Made by a program: the position numbers and the translations under genes
The notes under the pieces: model-generated
The model's database searches: none
Told to the model about the DNA's origin: nothing
Seen by the model: only the letters and a program-made list of their open reading frames with translations
In this document: one piece after another, positions 34,445-43,200 of the stretch
Layout of the letters: every line of letters begins with the position of its first letter
Position numbering within the stretch: position 1 is the first letter of the stretch
Assembly (NCBI RefSeq): GCF_021735925.1
Contig: NZ_WMEA01000001.1
Coordinates: 595,501 to 659,500, forward strand
DNA from: Loktanella sp. M215
GTDB taxonomy: Bacteria > Pseudomonadota > Alphaproteobacteria > Rhodobacterales > Rhodobacteraceae
Direction of reading: 5' to 3'
Length of the DNA stretch: 64,000 nucleotides

Positions 34445-35411
34445 CGGCAGGCTCCTTCTGCGGGGCAAGGCCAAGATAGGGTTGCTTTCCATGGTCCCAG
34501 ATCGTGTGCTGCATGCCCCCCTCGGTCAGCGTGACGGCACTGCAAGAGGTCACGGTGCCGATGATCCCAGCTCCGATATCGCGGTCGCGAAAGCGGCGCA
34601 GCACGGCGGCTGCGTTGTCCGGTGTCGCCGTCAGCAGAAAGCCGAAGCTGGGAAAGGCCGTCATCCAGCGGGTCAGGTCGCCGTCGGGCGGGGTGATCTG
34701 CGCGGGGTCGATGGCAATGCCCACACCGGAACATTCCGCCAGCATGACGGCCGTGCCCGCGATCCCGCCCTGACTGATATCCTTGCCCGCGGTGACAAGC
34801 CCGTCCTCTGCCAGCAACGGCAGAATTTCCATGTCACCGCGCAGGCGGGCGTGGGGCGCGTTCAGGAAGGCGGGAAAATTGCTGCTCTCGCCCGCATAGG
34901 CACCGCGCAGGTCGGCGCTTGCGATCAGAACATCGCCGGGCTTGGCATCGAAACTGGTGATCAGCGCGCGGGCCCGCCCCCAGATCGCGGCGGCAAGTTG
35001 CGGCTGCGCCGTGCGCAGGTTCGTATGACCGCCAACGATGGGGATACCGTAGGCTGCCGACGCCTCCTTCATACCGCGCAGGATCTCGGCGGCGGTCGCG
35101 GCGTCGGGGGCCCAGAGCGCGTTTGTGACAGCAGTGGGCCTGCCACCCATGGCAAGGATATCGCTCATGTTCACCATGACCGCGCACCAGCCCGCGAACC
35201 ACGGGGCAGAGGCCACGAAGTCGTTCATGAACCCTTCGGTCGCCATCAGCTGCCAGCCGTCACCGTCGGGGATCGCGGCGGCGTCGTCGCCGGGGCGGCC
35301 GGGACTGTCCTGCGTCAGGCCCAGCGCCGCACAGGCCAGATCGATGTCGCGTTTGCCCGTCACATGGGGATGTGCGGCCAGACGCGCGGCAAGGGCGGCC
35401 ACGTCGCTCAT
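34437..35411 (-). CDS. nitF: AIR synthase-related protein, Sll0787 family (NitF)
   Basis: A 324-residue protein of the PurM/AIR synthase (ATP-grasp-like ATP-binding) superfamily, related to HypE, SelD and ThiL. It has GDDAAAIPDGDGWQLMATEG near residue 42 and VNMSDILAMGGRPTA (ATP/metal-binding Asp cluster) near residue 80. Relatives use ATP to activate a carboxamide or phosphorylate a substrate. It overlaps nitE by 4 bp. In this cluster it probably consumes an amide or formyl intermediate, but that is inference. Confidence 0.88.
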   Translation of the reverse strand: MSDVAALAARLAAHPHVTGKRDIDLACAALGLTQDSPGRPGDDAAAIPDGDGWQLMATEGFMNDFVASAPWFAGWCAVMVNMSDILAMGGRPTAVTNALWAPDAATAAEILRGMKEASAAYGIPIVGGHTNLRTAQPQLAAAIWGRARALITSFDAKPGDVLIASADLRGAYAGESSNFPAFLNAPHARLRGDMEILPLLAEDGLVTAGKDISQGGIAGTAVMLAECSGVGIAIDPAQITPPDGDLTRWMTAFPSFGFLLTATPDNAAAVLRRFRDRDIGAGIIGTVTSCSAVTLTEGGMQHTIWDHGKQPYLGLAPQKEPADA

Positions 35412-35950
35412 GCGGCGCGCCGGGTCAGCGCCATCCAGCCCCGCGCGGGGTCGATGACGGCGGGATAGGACGCAAGGTCCGCCTGCATCTTCATGTGCGG
35501 ATGGCCATGCAGGTCCTGCTGGCCCAAGGGCTGCCAGTTCAGTTTCTCGAACAGGGCCACGTTCTGCATCTGGACATGGGCAAGGAATGTTTCACAACCC
35601 CGCGCATGGGCGGTGCCGACGGCCAGCCGGATCAGTTCCGCCCCCAGTCTGCCGACACGGCGGTAGGCCGGGGCGACGGCCAGACGCCCGCCCCACCAGA
35701 CCCCGGGCGATTCCTCGTGGATGCGCACGGTGCCGACGACCTCGTCCGCCTCTGACGCCATGGTGGACAGGGCGACCAGCGGCAGCGCGGTGCGGTCGAT
35801 GGCGTCGCGGTCATGATCCGTAAAGATGCCCTGTTCGGTCACGAAGGTGCGGTGCCGCAAGGACGCCGCCCCGCCAATCTCCCACGCCTGCGTCGCCTGC
35901 CGGATCAGAAACTCTGGCGTGACGAAGGCTTCGGGGCGTTCGATGATCAT
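35408..35950 (-). CDS. nitE: GNAT acetyltransferase, Sll0786 family (NitE)
   Basis: A 180-residue GNAT-fold N-acetyltransferase. The acetyl-CoA loop is in GGRLAVAPAYRRVGRLGAEL, following beta strands with VVGTVRIHEESPGVWWGG. Its ATG overlaps the stop of nitD (ATGA). The acceptor amine is unknown. Apparent longer frames upstream run within the nitD gene in another frame. Confidence 0.88.
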   Translation of the reverse strand: MIIERPEAFVTPEFLIRQATQAWEIGGAASLRHRTFVTEQGIFTDHDRDAIDRTALPLVALSTMASEADEVVGTVRIHEESPGVWWGGRLAVAPAYRRVGRLGAELIRLAVGTAHARGCETFLAHVQMQNVALFEKLNWQPLGQQDLHGHPHMKMQADLASYPAVIDPARGWMALTRRAA

Positions 35951-37065
35951 GACGCAGTCTCCAGCGCGGGTCGCTTGAACTTCTCGAAGGCCGACAGCGC
36001 CGAACAGGCCCCGCAGCGGCCGCAGCCCGCCTTGATATCCTCGGCCCGCATCCCCTGATCGACGATCATCTGCGACAGGGGGGACAGGACGCGGTGCATG
36101 AAGGCAGAGGTTGGCGCGGGGTGGCTTTCCAGCGGCGTGCCGGTGACGGGCACGAAGGGCACGACGAAGGGATAGACGCCGATCGCGGTCAGGCGCTTGC
36201 ACATCGCAAGGATCGCCTCCTCGGTATCGCCAAGCCCCGCGAGGATGTAGGTCGAGACCTGCCCCCAGCCGAACACCTCGACCGCGGCACCGAAGCTGTC
36301 GAAGTATTTCTCCAACGACACCTGCGCCTTGCCCGGCATGATCTGCTGGCGCAGTTCCGGCGTCACGACTTCCAAATGCATGCCCAAGGTGTCGATGCCT
36401 GCATCCTTCATGCGGCGATGCCAGGCGTCGTCTTCGGGCGGTTCGCATTGCGCCTGCAGCGGCAGATCGACGGCGGCGCGGATCGCTACGGCACTCTCGG
36501 CCAGCACCTTCGCGCCCCGGTCCTTGCCCGCAGGCGTGCCGGTCGTCATGACCATGTGCTTGACCCCGTCCAGCAGGACGGCGGCACGGGCGACTTCGGC
36601 CAGTTGCGCGGGGCTTTTGTGGGCAATGGTGCGACCGGCGGCAAGGCTTTGGCCGATGGCGCAGAACTTGCAGGTTTTCTTGCGGCTTTCATAGCGGATG
36701 CAGGTCTGCAGCACGGTCGTCGCCAGCACGTCCTTGGCGTGCAGCTGCGCGATATGGCCGTAAGGCACGCCGTCGGCGGTGGACAGATCGAGGAACTTGG
36801 CCCGCTGCGGAAACTGCACGTCGGCAAAGAACGCACCATCTTTCATGACACGCGCATGACCCTCTGCATCGGGGGCCTCGACCAGATAGGGCGACTCGAA
36901 CGCCGTCGCGGTGTGGACCGGGATCATGACCGTCAGGCCACCGATGGTGACCGCCTTGTGGTCCGTGGGCCCCGCCCCGCCCCGCCTGCTGTCGGCCCCC
37001 GCGCGCGGATCGACAAGGCGCATGCCGCGGGTCTGCAGGTCGTTGATGATGTCGCCGGTCTGCAT
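35947..37065 (-). CDS. nitD: MSMEG_0568 family radical SAM protein (NitD)
   Basis: A 372-residue radical SAM enzyme. The cluster cysteines appear as Cys122, Cys132 and Cys135 (C-x9-C-x2-C; TCIRYESRKK then TCKFCAIG), not the common C-x3-C-x2-C. The C-terminus has another cysteine group (CGRCGACSAL) that may bind an extra cluster. The family is a fixed member of Nit1C clusters. It starts 1 bp after nitC ends and overlaps nitE. The reaction is not known to me. Confidence 0.9.
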   Translation of the reverse strand: MQTGDIINDLQTRGMRLVDPRAGADSRRGGAGPTDHKAVTIGGLTVMIPVHTATAFESPYLVEAPDAEGHARVMKDGAFFADVQFPQRAKFLDLSTADGVPYGHIAQLHAKDVLATTVLQTCIRYESRKKTCKFCAIGQSLAAGRTIAHKSPAQLAEVARAAVLLDGVKHMVMTTGTPAGKDRGAKVLAESAVAIRAAVDLPLQAQCEPPEDDAWHRRMKDAGIDTLGMHLEVVTPELRQQIMPGKAQVSLEKYFDSFGAAVEVFGWGQVSTYILAGLGDTEEAILAMCKRLTAIGVYPFVVPFVPVTGTPLESHPAPTSAFMHRVLSPLSQMIVDQGMRAEDIKAGCGRCGACSALSAFEKFKRPALETAS

Positions 37066-37066
37066 G

Positions 37067-38032
37067 TCAGTCCTCCAAGGGGATCGGCTGGAATTCGGGG
37101 CCTGACGCGGTGGTGTGCCGCGCGGGCGTCAGGTCGGTGTTGTGGTTCAGCGACAGCAGTTCCGGCCGGGCATAGTGGCCGACGGAATCCATCATCCGCT
37201 TGCGTTTCGTTACCAGCGCCATGTCGAGGTCGCCGTAAAGGATGCCTTCGCCGCTGGTCAGCGGCGGCACGACGTGACGCCCTTCGGGTGTCACGATGCA
37301 GGTCATGCAACCGTCGCGCAGCGCCTTCTGCAGGGTCGTGTCGGGCGTGATGCTCTCGATCTGGTCATCCGTCAGCCAGCCGGTCGCATTGACGACAAAG
37401 CAGCCGGATTCCAACGCGTGATGCCGCATCGTGACCTCGATCTGTTCGGCAAAGATCGGCCCGACAAGGCTGCCGGGGAATTGCGCCACGTGAATTTCCT
37501 CGTGTTGGGTCATCAGCGCGTAGCGGGCCAGCGGGTTGTAGTGCTCCCAACAAGCCAATGCACCCACGCGCCCGACGCGGGTGCCCACAACCTTCAGCCC
37601 CGCGCCGTCGCCCTGACCCCAGACCATCCGCTCGTGGTAAGTCGGCGTGATCTTGCGGCGCTTCAGTAACAGCGTGCCGTCCGCGTCAAAGATCAGTTGC
37701 GCGTTATACAGCGATCCGTGGTCGCGTTCGTTCACGCCCAGCACGACGACAACGCCGTGGTGGGCACAGCGTTCGGCCACGCGGCGGGTGTCGTCTGACG
37801 GAACGGTGACGGCCTGTTCGTACAGGTGCAGATGCGGCTTGCCCTGCTGACACGGCGGCAGCACAAAGGAGAAGTAGGGATAGAACGGCACGAAGGTTTC
37901 GGGAAACACGATCAGGTCTGCACCGTTGCCCGCCGCCTCGTCGATGGCATCCAGCACGCGGGCCATGGTCTTCTCACGGCTGGTCAGATCGGGTGCGATC
38001 TGGACGGCGGCGGCCTTGACGATGCGGGACAT
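37067..38032 (-). CDS. nitC: Nit6803-family nitrilase (NitC)
   Basis: A 321-residue nitrilase that hydrolyses nitriles, and in cyanide-using bacteria cyanide, to acids plus ammonia. The triad is Glu45 ([11 protein letters not shown]), Lys127 ([16 protein letters not shown]) and Cys161 ([11 protein letters not shown]). Length and the [15 protein letters not shown] context match the Nit1 subgroup typified by the Synechocystis enzyme. GGAGAG lies before the ATG. It is separated from nitB by 54 bp holding a 9-bp hairpin. It is the key enzyme of the cluster and the likely source of assimilable ammonia. Confidence 0.93.
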   Translation of the reverse strand: MSRIVKAAAVQIAPDLTSREKTMARVLDAIDEAAGNGADLIVFPETFVPFYPYFSFVLPPCQQGKPHLHLYEQAVTVPSDDTRRVAERCAHHGVVVVLGVNERDHGSLYNAQLIFDADGTLLLKRRKITPTYHERMVWGQGDGAGLKVVGTRVGRVGALACWEHYNPLARYALMTQHEEIHVAQFPGSLVGPIFAEQIEVTMRHHALESGCFVVNATGWLTDDQIESITPDTTLQKALRDGCMTCIVTPEGRHVVPPLTSGEGILYGDLDMALVTKRKRMMDSVGHYARPELLSLNHNTDLTPARHTTASGPEFQPIPLED

Positions 38033-38053
38033 GGGAACTCTCCGAAACGGGAT

Positions 38054-38077
38054 GCCGGGGCCAGCACTGGCCCCGGC
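38054..38077 (-). terminator. Hairpin between nitB and nitC
   Basis: GCCGGGGCC-N6-GGCCCCGGC is a perfect 9-bp stem with a 6-nt loop in the gap after nitB. It is followed in the minus transcript by ATCCCGTTTC, so a T-tract is nearly absent. It probably gives an excess of nitB message over nitCDEFGH. Confidence 0.5.
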
Positions 38078-38086
38078 GGTGGGCGC

Positions 38087-38569
38087 CTACAGCGTCCAGG
38101 TGTCGATGATCACGGAATTATCGCGCACGTGCAGCAGCTTCAGATCCAGCACGTCCTGCGGGGCGATCGGGATGATGCCCGGCAGCAGCGCCGCCTCGCC
38201 GTGGCCATAAAGCGCCTGCAGCGCAAAGCGGCAGGCATAGATCTTGCTGCCCTCGGCCATGAATTTCTTGAGGTTGTCGGCAAAGTTCTGGTGCCCCGGA
38301 AAGGCCGCGTCGCCCAGCGTCGGAAACCCGCGCTGGATGCCCAGCGTGACGCCGGGGCCATAAAGCAGGATCGACGTCTCGAACCCCTTGCGGGCCAGAC
38401 GGATCGCGTTGAGCATGTTGACCAGGCCGATGGACCCCTCGAAGGCGACGGTGTGGAAGGTGACCAGCGCCTTCTGGCCCGGTTCCGCCTTCACATCCTC
38501 AAAGACCTTGTCTTCGTAATCGACGAAGAAGTCGCCGTCCTTGTGCTTTTCCTGGGTGACTGCTGGCAT
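38087..38569 (-). CDS. nitB: MSMEG_0572/Sll0783 family nitrogen starvation response protein (NitB)
   Basis: A 160-residue protein of a DsrE-like small-domain family, the usual first structural gene of Nit1C clusters. Recognisable stretches are [20 protein letters not shown] and [23 protein letters not shown] sequence around residues 70-85. In Synechocystis the relative (Sll0783) is induced by nitrogen starvation. GGGAG lies before the ATG. It is divergent from the MocR-type regulator at 38822, with 252 bp between, where a 10-bp direct repeat is found. Confidence 0.9.
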   Translation of the reverse strand: MPAVTQEKHKDGDFFVDYEDKVFEDVKAEPGQKALVTFHTVAFEGSIGLVNMLNAIRLARKGFETSILLYGPGVTLGIQRGFPTLGDAAFPGHQNFADNLKKFMAEGSKIYACRFALQALYGHGEAALLPGIIPIAPQDVLDLKLLHVRDNSVIIDTWTL

Positions 38570-38667
38570 CGTGAACGCTCCCTTGAGGTATCGGGCCGGT
38601 GGTGGCCGTGTGGTGTGGGATCACGATGGACCAAAGACCGAAATCCGATCAATAAATCTATCAATAC

Positions 38668-38782
38668 TCCATACAATTTAGCGGCGCCGACGGCAGGAAC
38701 CGCCAATAATTCGCCATATCCGCCCAATTCGGCATCGCAGCGCGAATGTGTTCCGCTGTTTTCAGGCCGTGATCCATACAAT
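38668..38782. promoter_or_regulatory. Direct repeats TCCATACAAT in the nitB/MocR divergent region
   Basis: TCCATACAAT occurs at 38668-38677 and 38773-38782, start-to-start distance 105 bp, which is ten turns of B-DNA. Next to the first copy, ATCAATA is itself repeated at 38648-38654 and 38660-38666. MocR-type regulators commonly bind direct repeats in the divergent region between themselves and their target, so this is a good candidate operator pair for control of the Nit1C operon. Confidence 0.55.
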
Positions 38783-38821
38783 CTGCTTCAATGTCGCCGG
38801 AATCTGCGCCAGACAGATCGC

Positions 38822-40183
38822 ATGAGAGACTGGAAACCGATTCTGCGCAGCGACGGTGCCGCCCGTTACCTGCAACTCGCCGATGCAATCGCCGCGGGCA
38901 TTGCCGACGGCACCCTGCGCGACGGCGCTCGCCTGCCGCCGCAGCGCATTCTGGCAGAGCGTCTGGGCATCGACTTCACGACCGTGTCCCGCGGCTATGC
39001 CGAGGCGCGCGAGCGCGGGTTGACCGCCAGCCACGTCGGGCGCGGCACCTTCGTCATCGGGCGCAAGCCCGTCCCGCCGGAACAGGATCTGCGACGTCAC
39101 GCCGACATCGACCTGACCATGAACCTGCCACCGGAAACAGACGATCCCGTCCTGCTGGGCCGGATGGAGGCGGGATTGCAAACCGTGTCCGCGAACCTGA
39201 TCGACCTGCTGCGCTACCAATCCTCCACCGGCGGTCAGATCGACAAGGAGGCGGCGTCCACCTGGCTGTCGCTGCGCGGCCTCGTGCCGTCACTCGACCG
39301 GATCGCGGTGACGCCGGGCGCGCATCCGACGATCCTTGCCATCCTGATGCGCCTGACGACCCCCGGCGATATCGTGCTGTGCGAAGACATCACCTATGCG
39401 GGCGTCCGGGGTATTTGCGCGCGGCTGGGCCTGCGCCTGATCGGTCTGCCCGGCGACGCCGAAGGCATCGACGCCGAGGCCTTGGACCGGGCCATCGTTC
39501 AGCACCGGCCCAAGGCCCTTTACCTCAACCCGACGCTCAACAATCCCACGACCCGCACGATCACGCTGGACCGCAGACAGGCGATCGCCGACGTGATCCT
39601 CAAGCATCATCTGCCCCTGATCGAGGATGACGCCTATGGCTTCATCCCCGCGCATCCGCCCGCCCCGCTGGCCAGCTTCGCCCCCGATCTGGTCTGGCAC
39701 ATCGGCGGGCTGGCGAAATGCATCGGTGCCGGACTGCGGCTGGCCTATACCGTGGCCCCGGACAGCCACGCCGCCCGCGATCTGGCGCATCAACTCAAGG
39801 TCATCTCGGTCATGCCGTCACCGCTGATGATGGCGCTGGCCACCCGCTGGATCACCGATGGCACCGCCGACGGCATCCGCCGCTTCATCCGAGAGGAAAC
39901 GCAGGCCAGGCAGGCAATCGCCGCTCAGGCGCTTGCCCCTTTCCGGTACGAATCGGCGCAGCATGCCTTCAACGTCTGGCTGCACCTGCCAGGTGGCGTG
40001 ACCCGCGCGGACATCATCGGCCGCATGGCCGGGACCGGGATCGGGATGATGCCGTCGGACGCCTTCACCGTCGCGGGAGAGCCTGCCGAGTCCATCCGCG
40101 TCTGCCTCGGGGGCCGCATCACGCGCAGCCAGTTGCGCGATGCGATGGGACTGCTGGCCTACATGATGTCCACACCGATCTAA
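38822..40183 (+). CDS. MocR-type regulator (GntR-HTH plus aminotransferase domain)
   Basis: A 453-residue PLP-dependent transcription factor. Residues 10-75 form a GntR winged helix (LPPQRILAERLGIDFTTVSRGYAEARERGL). The rest is a class I aminotransferase fold with YLNPTLNNPTTRTI, the PLP-ring Asp in IEDDAYGF, and the Schiff-base Lys in GGLAKCIGAGLRL. It is divergent from the Nit1C operon, the usual layout for a MocR regulator and its target. The effector may be an amino compound that reacts with PLP. The ATG at 38822 is the natural start; a longer open frame upstream lies antisense to nitC and nitB and is a shadow. Confidence 0.9.
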   Translation: MRDWKPILRSDGAARYLQLADAIAAGIADGTLRDGARLPPQRILAERLGIDFTTVSRGYAEARERGLTASHVGRGTFVIGRKPVPPEQDLRRHADIDLTMNLPPETDDPVLLGRMEAGLQTVSANLIDLLRYQSSTGGQIDKEAASTWLSLRGLVPSLDRIAVTPGAHPTILAILMRLTTPGDIVLCEDITYAGVRGICARLGLRLIGLPGDAEGIDAEALDRAIVQHRPKALYLNPTLNNPTTRTITLDRRQAIADVILKHHLPLIEDDAYGFIPAHPPAPLASFAPDLVWHIGGLAKCIGAGLRLAYTVAPDSHAARDLAHQLKVISVMPSPLMMALATRWITDGTADGIRRFIREETQARQAIAAQALAPFRYESAQHAFNVWLHLPGGVTRADIIGRMAGTGIGMMPSDAFTVAGEPAESIRVCLGGRITRSQLRDAMGLLAYMMSTPI

Positions 40184-40233
40184 GCGGCAAGGACGGGCCG
40201 TCCCCCGCAGCAACCGCATCCGCGGGCCGCACC

Positions 40234-43200
40234 TCAACTGACCAAGGCGTCGGCAATCACCGCTGTCAGATCCTTGCCCACCCGTTGAAAGCCCAAGAGA
40301 CGGGCGATGGCGCGGATCAGGTCGTCACCGGACACATCACCGTTTTCCAGTCGCACAAGGGCCGCAGCCGCCGCGATCTCGGCGGGGGAAATGAAGGCGG
40401 CCTTCAGCAGATGGCCCGTCTCGGCGGCGCGGTCGCGCACAGGGGGTGCGGCGGCTTGCGCCTGCGTCATCAGAAACGGGCCGTCCTGCGTCAGCATCGG
40501 ATCCTGCCGCAGGGCCTGACGGACTGCCCCGCTGGTCGCCTCAACGATCCGGCTGCCGGCCTTGGCCTTGCCGAAGGCGGTCGTGATCCGGCGGGCCACC
40601 TCGTCGATGTGAATCGGCCCCTCGATCCCCACGATCTGCGACACAAGGTCCGCCAGTTGGCCGACCGGCGCCTCGTGCGGCTCGACGTTTGATCGCACGG
40701 ACAGATCGGCCCGCACATAAACGGGCATCTTCAGGTCCAGATGACCGATGTCGATGGCCTCGGGCGCGGACGAGGCCGGCGCAGGGCCGCCGCCCGAGGC
40801 ATTGGCGCCGCTCACCCTGATGCCGGTCTCAAGCTGGTCCCGCGCAAGCGCCAGCGCCGCCTTCAGCCGCGCGATCTCGCGCTTGCGGTGGTGGAACCAG
40901 TCCGTGCTCCAGATGCGGTGAAACTGCCAGCCAAGATTTTCAAGGATATCCTGCCGCAGCCGGTCCCGTTCTCGCGCCCAAAGCGCGCTGTGATAGGCGG
41001 CACCATCGCATTCGACGGCGACAAGGTATTGTCCCGGCCGGTCCGGGTGCCGCACACCGATGTCGATGCGAAAGCCGTCGCTGCCAACCTGCGCATCGGC
41101 CAGAAAGCCAAGCGACGTGATGACCGCGGCGACGTCCTCCTCGAACGGACTGTCCGCCTCTAGGCCAGTCGGCGTGCGCACATCCATGATTCCGGTCTTG
41201 GCATAGTCGAGAAACCGCTTCAGCACCCGTGGTCCGTCACGCTTGACCCGCGACGGGTCGATATCGCCGGGATCGAAAGACGCGAAAACCTCGCACCGCG
41301 CTCGCGCGCGCGAAAACAGGACGTTCAGCCGCCGCTCGCCGCCCTCGCCGTTCACGGGGCCAAAGCTCATGGCCGGCAACCGCCCGTTCGGCTCCTGCGG
41401 GCCGTAGCCCACCGAGATCAGGATCACGTCCCGCTCGTCGCCCTGCACATTCTCGATGTTCTTGACAAAGACGTCCTCGGATTTGCCTTCGCGCAGAAAG
41501 GCATCCAGCACCGGGTCGCGGCGGCGGTGCAGTTCCAGCACCTCGGTCAGCATATCGGCCTGTGCCTTGGAAAACGCCACGACCCCCAAGGACATGTCGG
41601 GCCAAGCGCGGGCATGCGCGGCCATCGCCGTGACGACCGCCTCGGCCTCGATCCGGTTGGTGCCCTGCCGCCCCAGACCACTGCCGCCGCGGGCATAGAC
41701 GCCAGGCACCCGGCGGAATTTCAGGCCGTAATCGGGATCAAGCTGCAGGGGTGACGGCGGCAGCACCAGACCGTCGCCATAGAACTCTGCGTTCGACACG
41801 CGGATCAACGAGGGATCGCGCGACCGGTAATGCCATTCCAGCATCCGCTGACGCAGCCCCCGCGCCTCGCACAGCGACAGGATGCTTTCCATGTCGGCGG
41901 CGGTCGCCCCCACCGGGGCCTCGTCGTCCGCGTCGCTCTCCTCAATATCGTCGACCAGCCGGTCGAAAAAGGACGTGGGCGGCAACTGCTTCTGGTAGCC
42001 CACCACCACGATCTGCCGCGCGCGCGCGATGACGCCCAGTGCATCCTCCGGCCGGATCTGAGAGGCCTCGTCGATCACCAGCAGATCAAAGGTCACACCC
42101 CCCGGCGGCAGGAACTGCGCGACCGAAATCGGGCTCATCAGCATGACCGGCTTGATCCGCTGCACCATGGATCCTGCAGTCTTCATCACCCAGCGGATCG
42201 GCTTGTGACCCTTCTTGCGCCCGATCTCACCCCAGATCACGCCCATCTCGCCCACGGTGCCGCGCGGCATCTGGTCGAAGTGGCGCGACAAGATCAGCGT
42301 CTTGGCCGCCTCGATCCGGTCCTTTTCCAGATCGCGGAACAGGCTGACCAGATCGTGCCGGGCCAGTTGCGGCAACCGGTCAAGGTCGGGCCGGGCCAAA
42401 CGGGCGGCGGTCCAGCGCGCCTCGGCGCAGGCATAGGCGAATTCCTCTGCGGCGCGCGCGGGGTCCACCCGCCCGTCCGACACCGCATCCACGATGCGGC
42501 CAGCCCCGGCCGCGACGGCCGCGCCGATGGCCCCCGCAAGGCTGGCCCATTCGCCATAGCGGGCCGTATCCGTCGCCATGTCCCCCAGAAGGGCGCGCAC
42601 CTTTGACAGCGGTGCCGTATCCAGATCGGTGCCAAGTCCCGCCTGCGCCAGATCAAGCCGCAGGCGGGCCAGCGGCGCCGCGACACGGTCCCGGCACGTG
42701 GCAATCCGCGCCGTCAGGGCCGCGGCCTCTGTGCCCGGGTCAGGCAGGGGGTCCCGTGCCGCCACCAGCTGTGCAGCCGATGCAAACACCCCCGCCCGCC
42801 GGATGTCGGACAGCCAGCGCGCCACGCCCTGCACCTCGGCAAAGGGCGTGCGTTCGCCGCGCCATGCTGCGCCAAGGACGGATTGCAGCCAGCCCTCCTC
42901 CTCGGCCAGCCGCAGACGCAGGGCCTGCACCGCGGCCAGTTCATCGACCAATGCCACGCGCGCACCGGGGGCCTTGGGCAAGGCCCCTGTCAGAAGGCTC
43001 GCCAGTTCGGCCGAGGCGCGGCGATAGCCGCCAAAAAGACGCGCAAAGAACGATGCCTGCCCGCGCACCAGCGCCGTGCGCAACGCTGTCACGTCTGCCG
43101 TCCATGCGGGTGCTGCAAAGCGCGCCTGCGCGGCCCCATGCGCCGTGGCCCAGTCGGCCCCTGCGGCCAGACCCTCTGCCAGCCGCGGTTGCGCCGCATG

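Noticed and set aside
37826..38821. Open frame extending the MocR regulator by about 330 codons upstream
   Set aside because: It runs antisense through nitC and nitB, lacks family similarity and ribosome-binding site; the regulator begins naturally at 38822.
40184..40233. GGACGG-G-CCGTCC between MocR gene and helicase as terminator
   Set aside because: The arms are separated by one base, so it cannot fold into a normal hairpin, and there is no T-tract.
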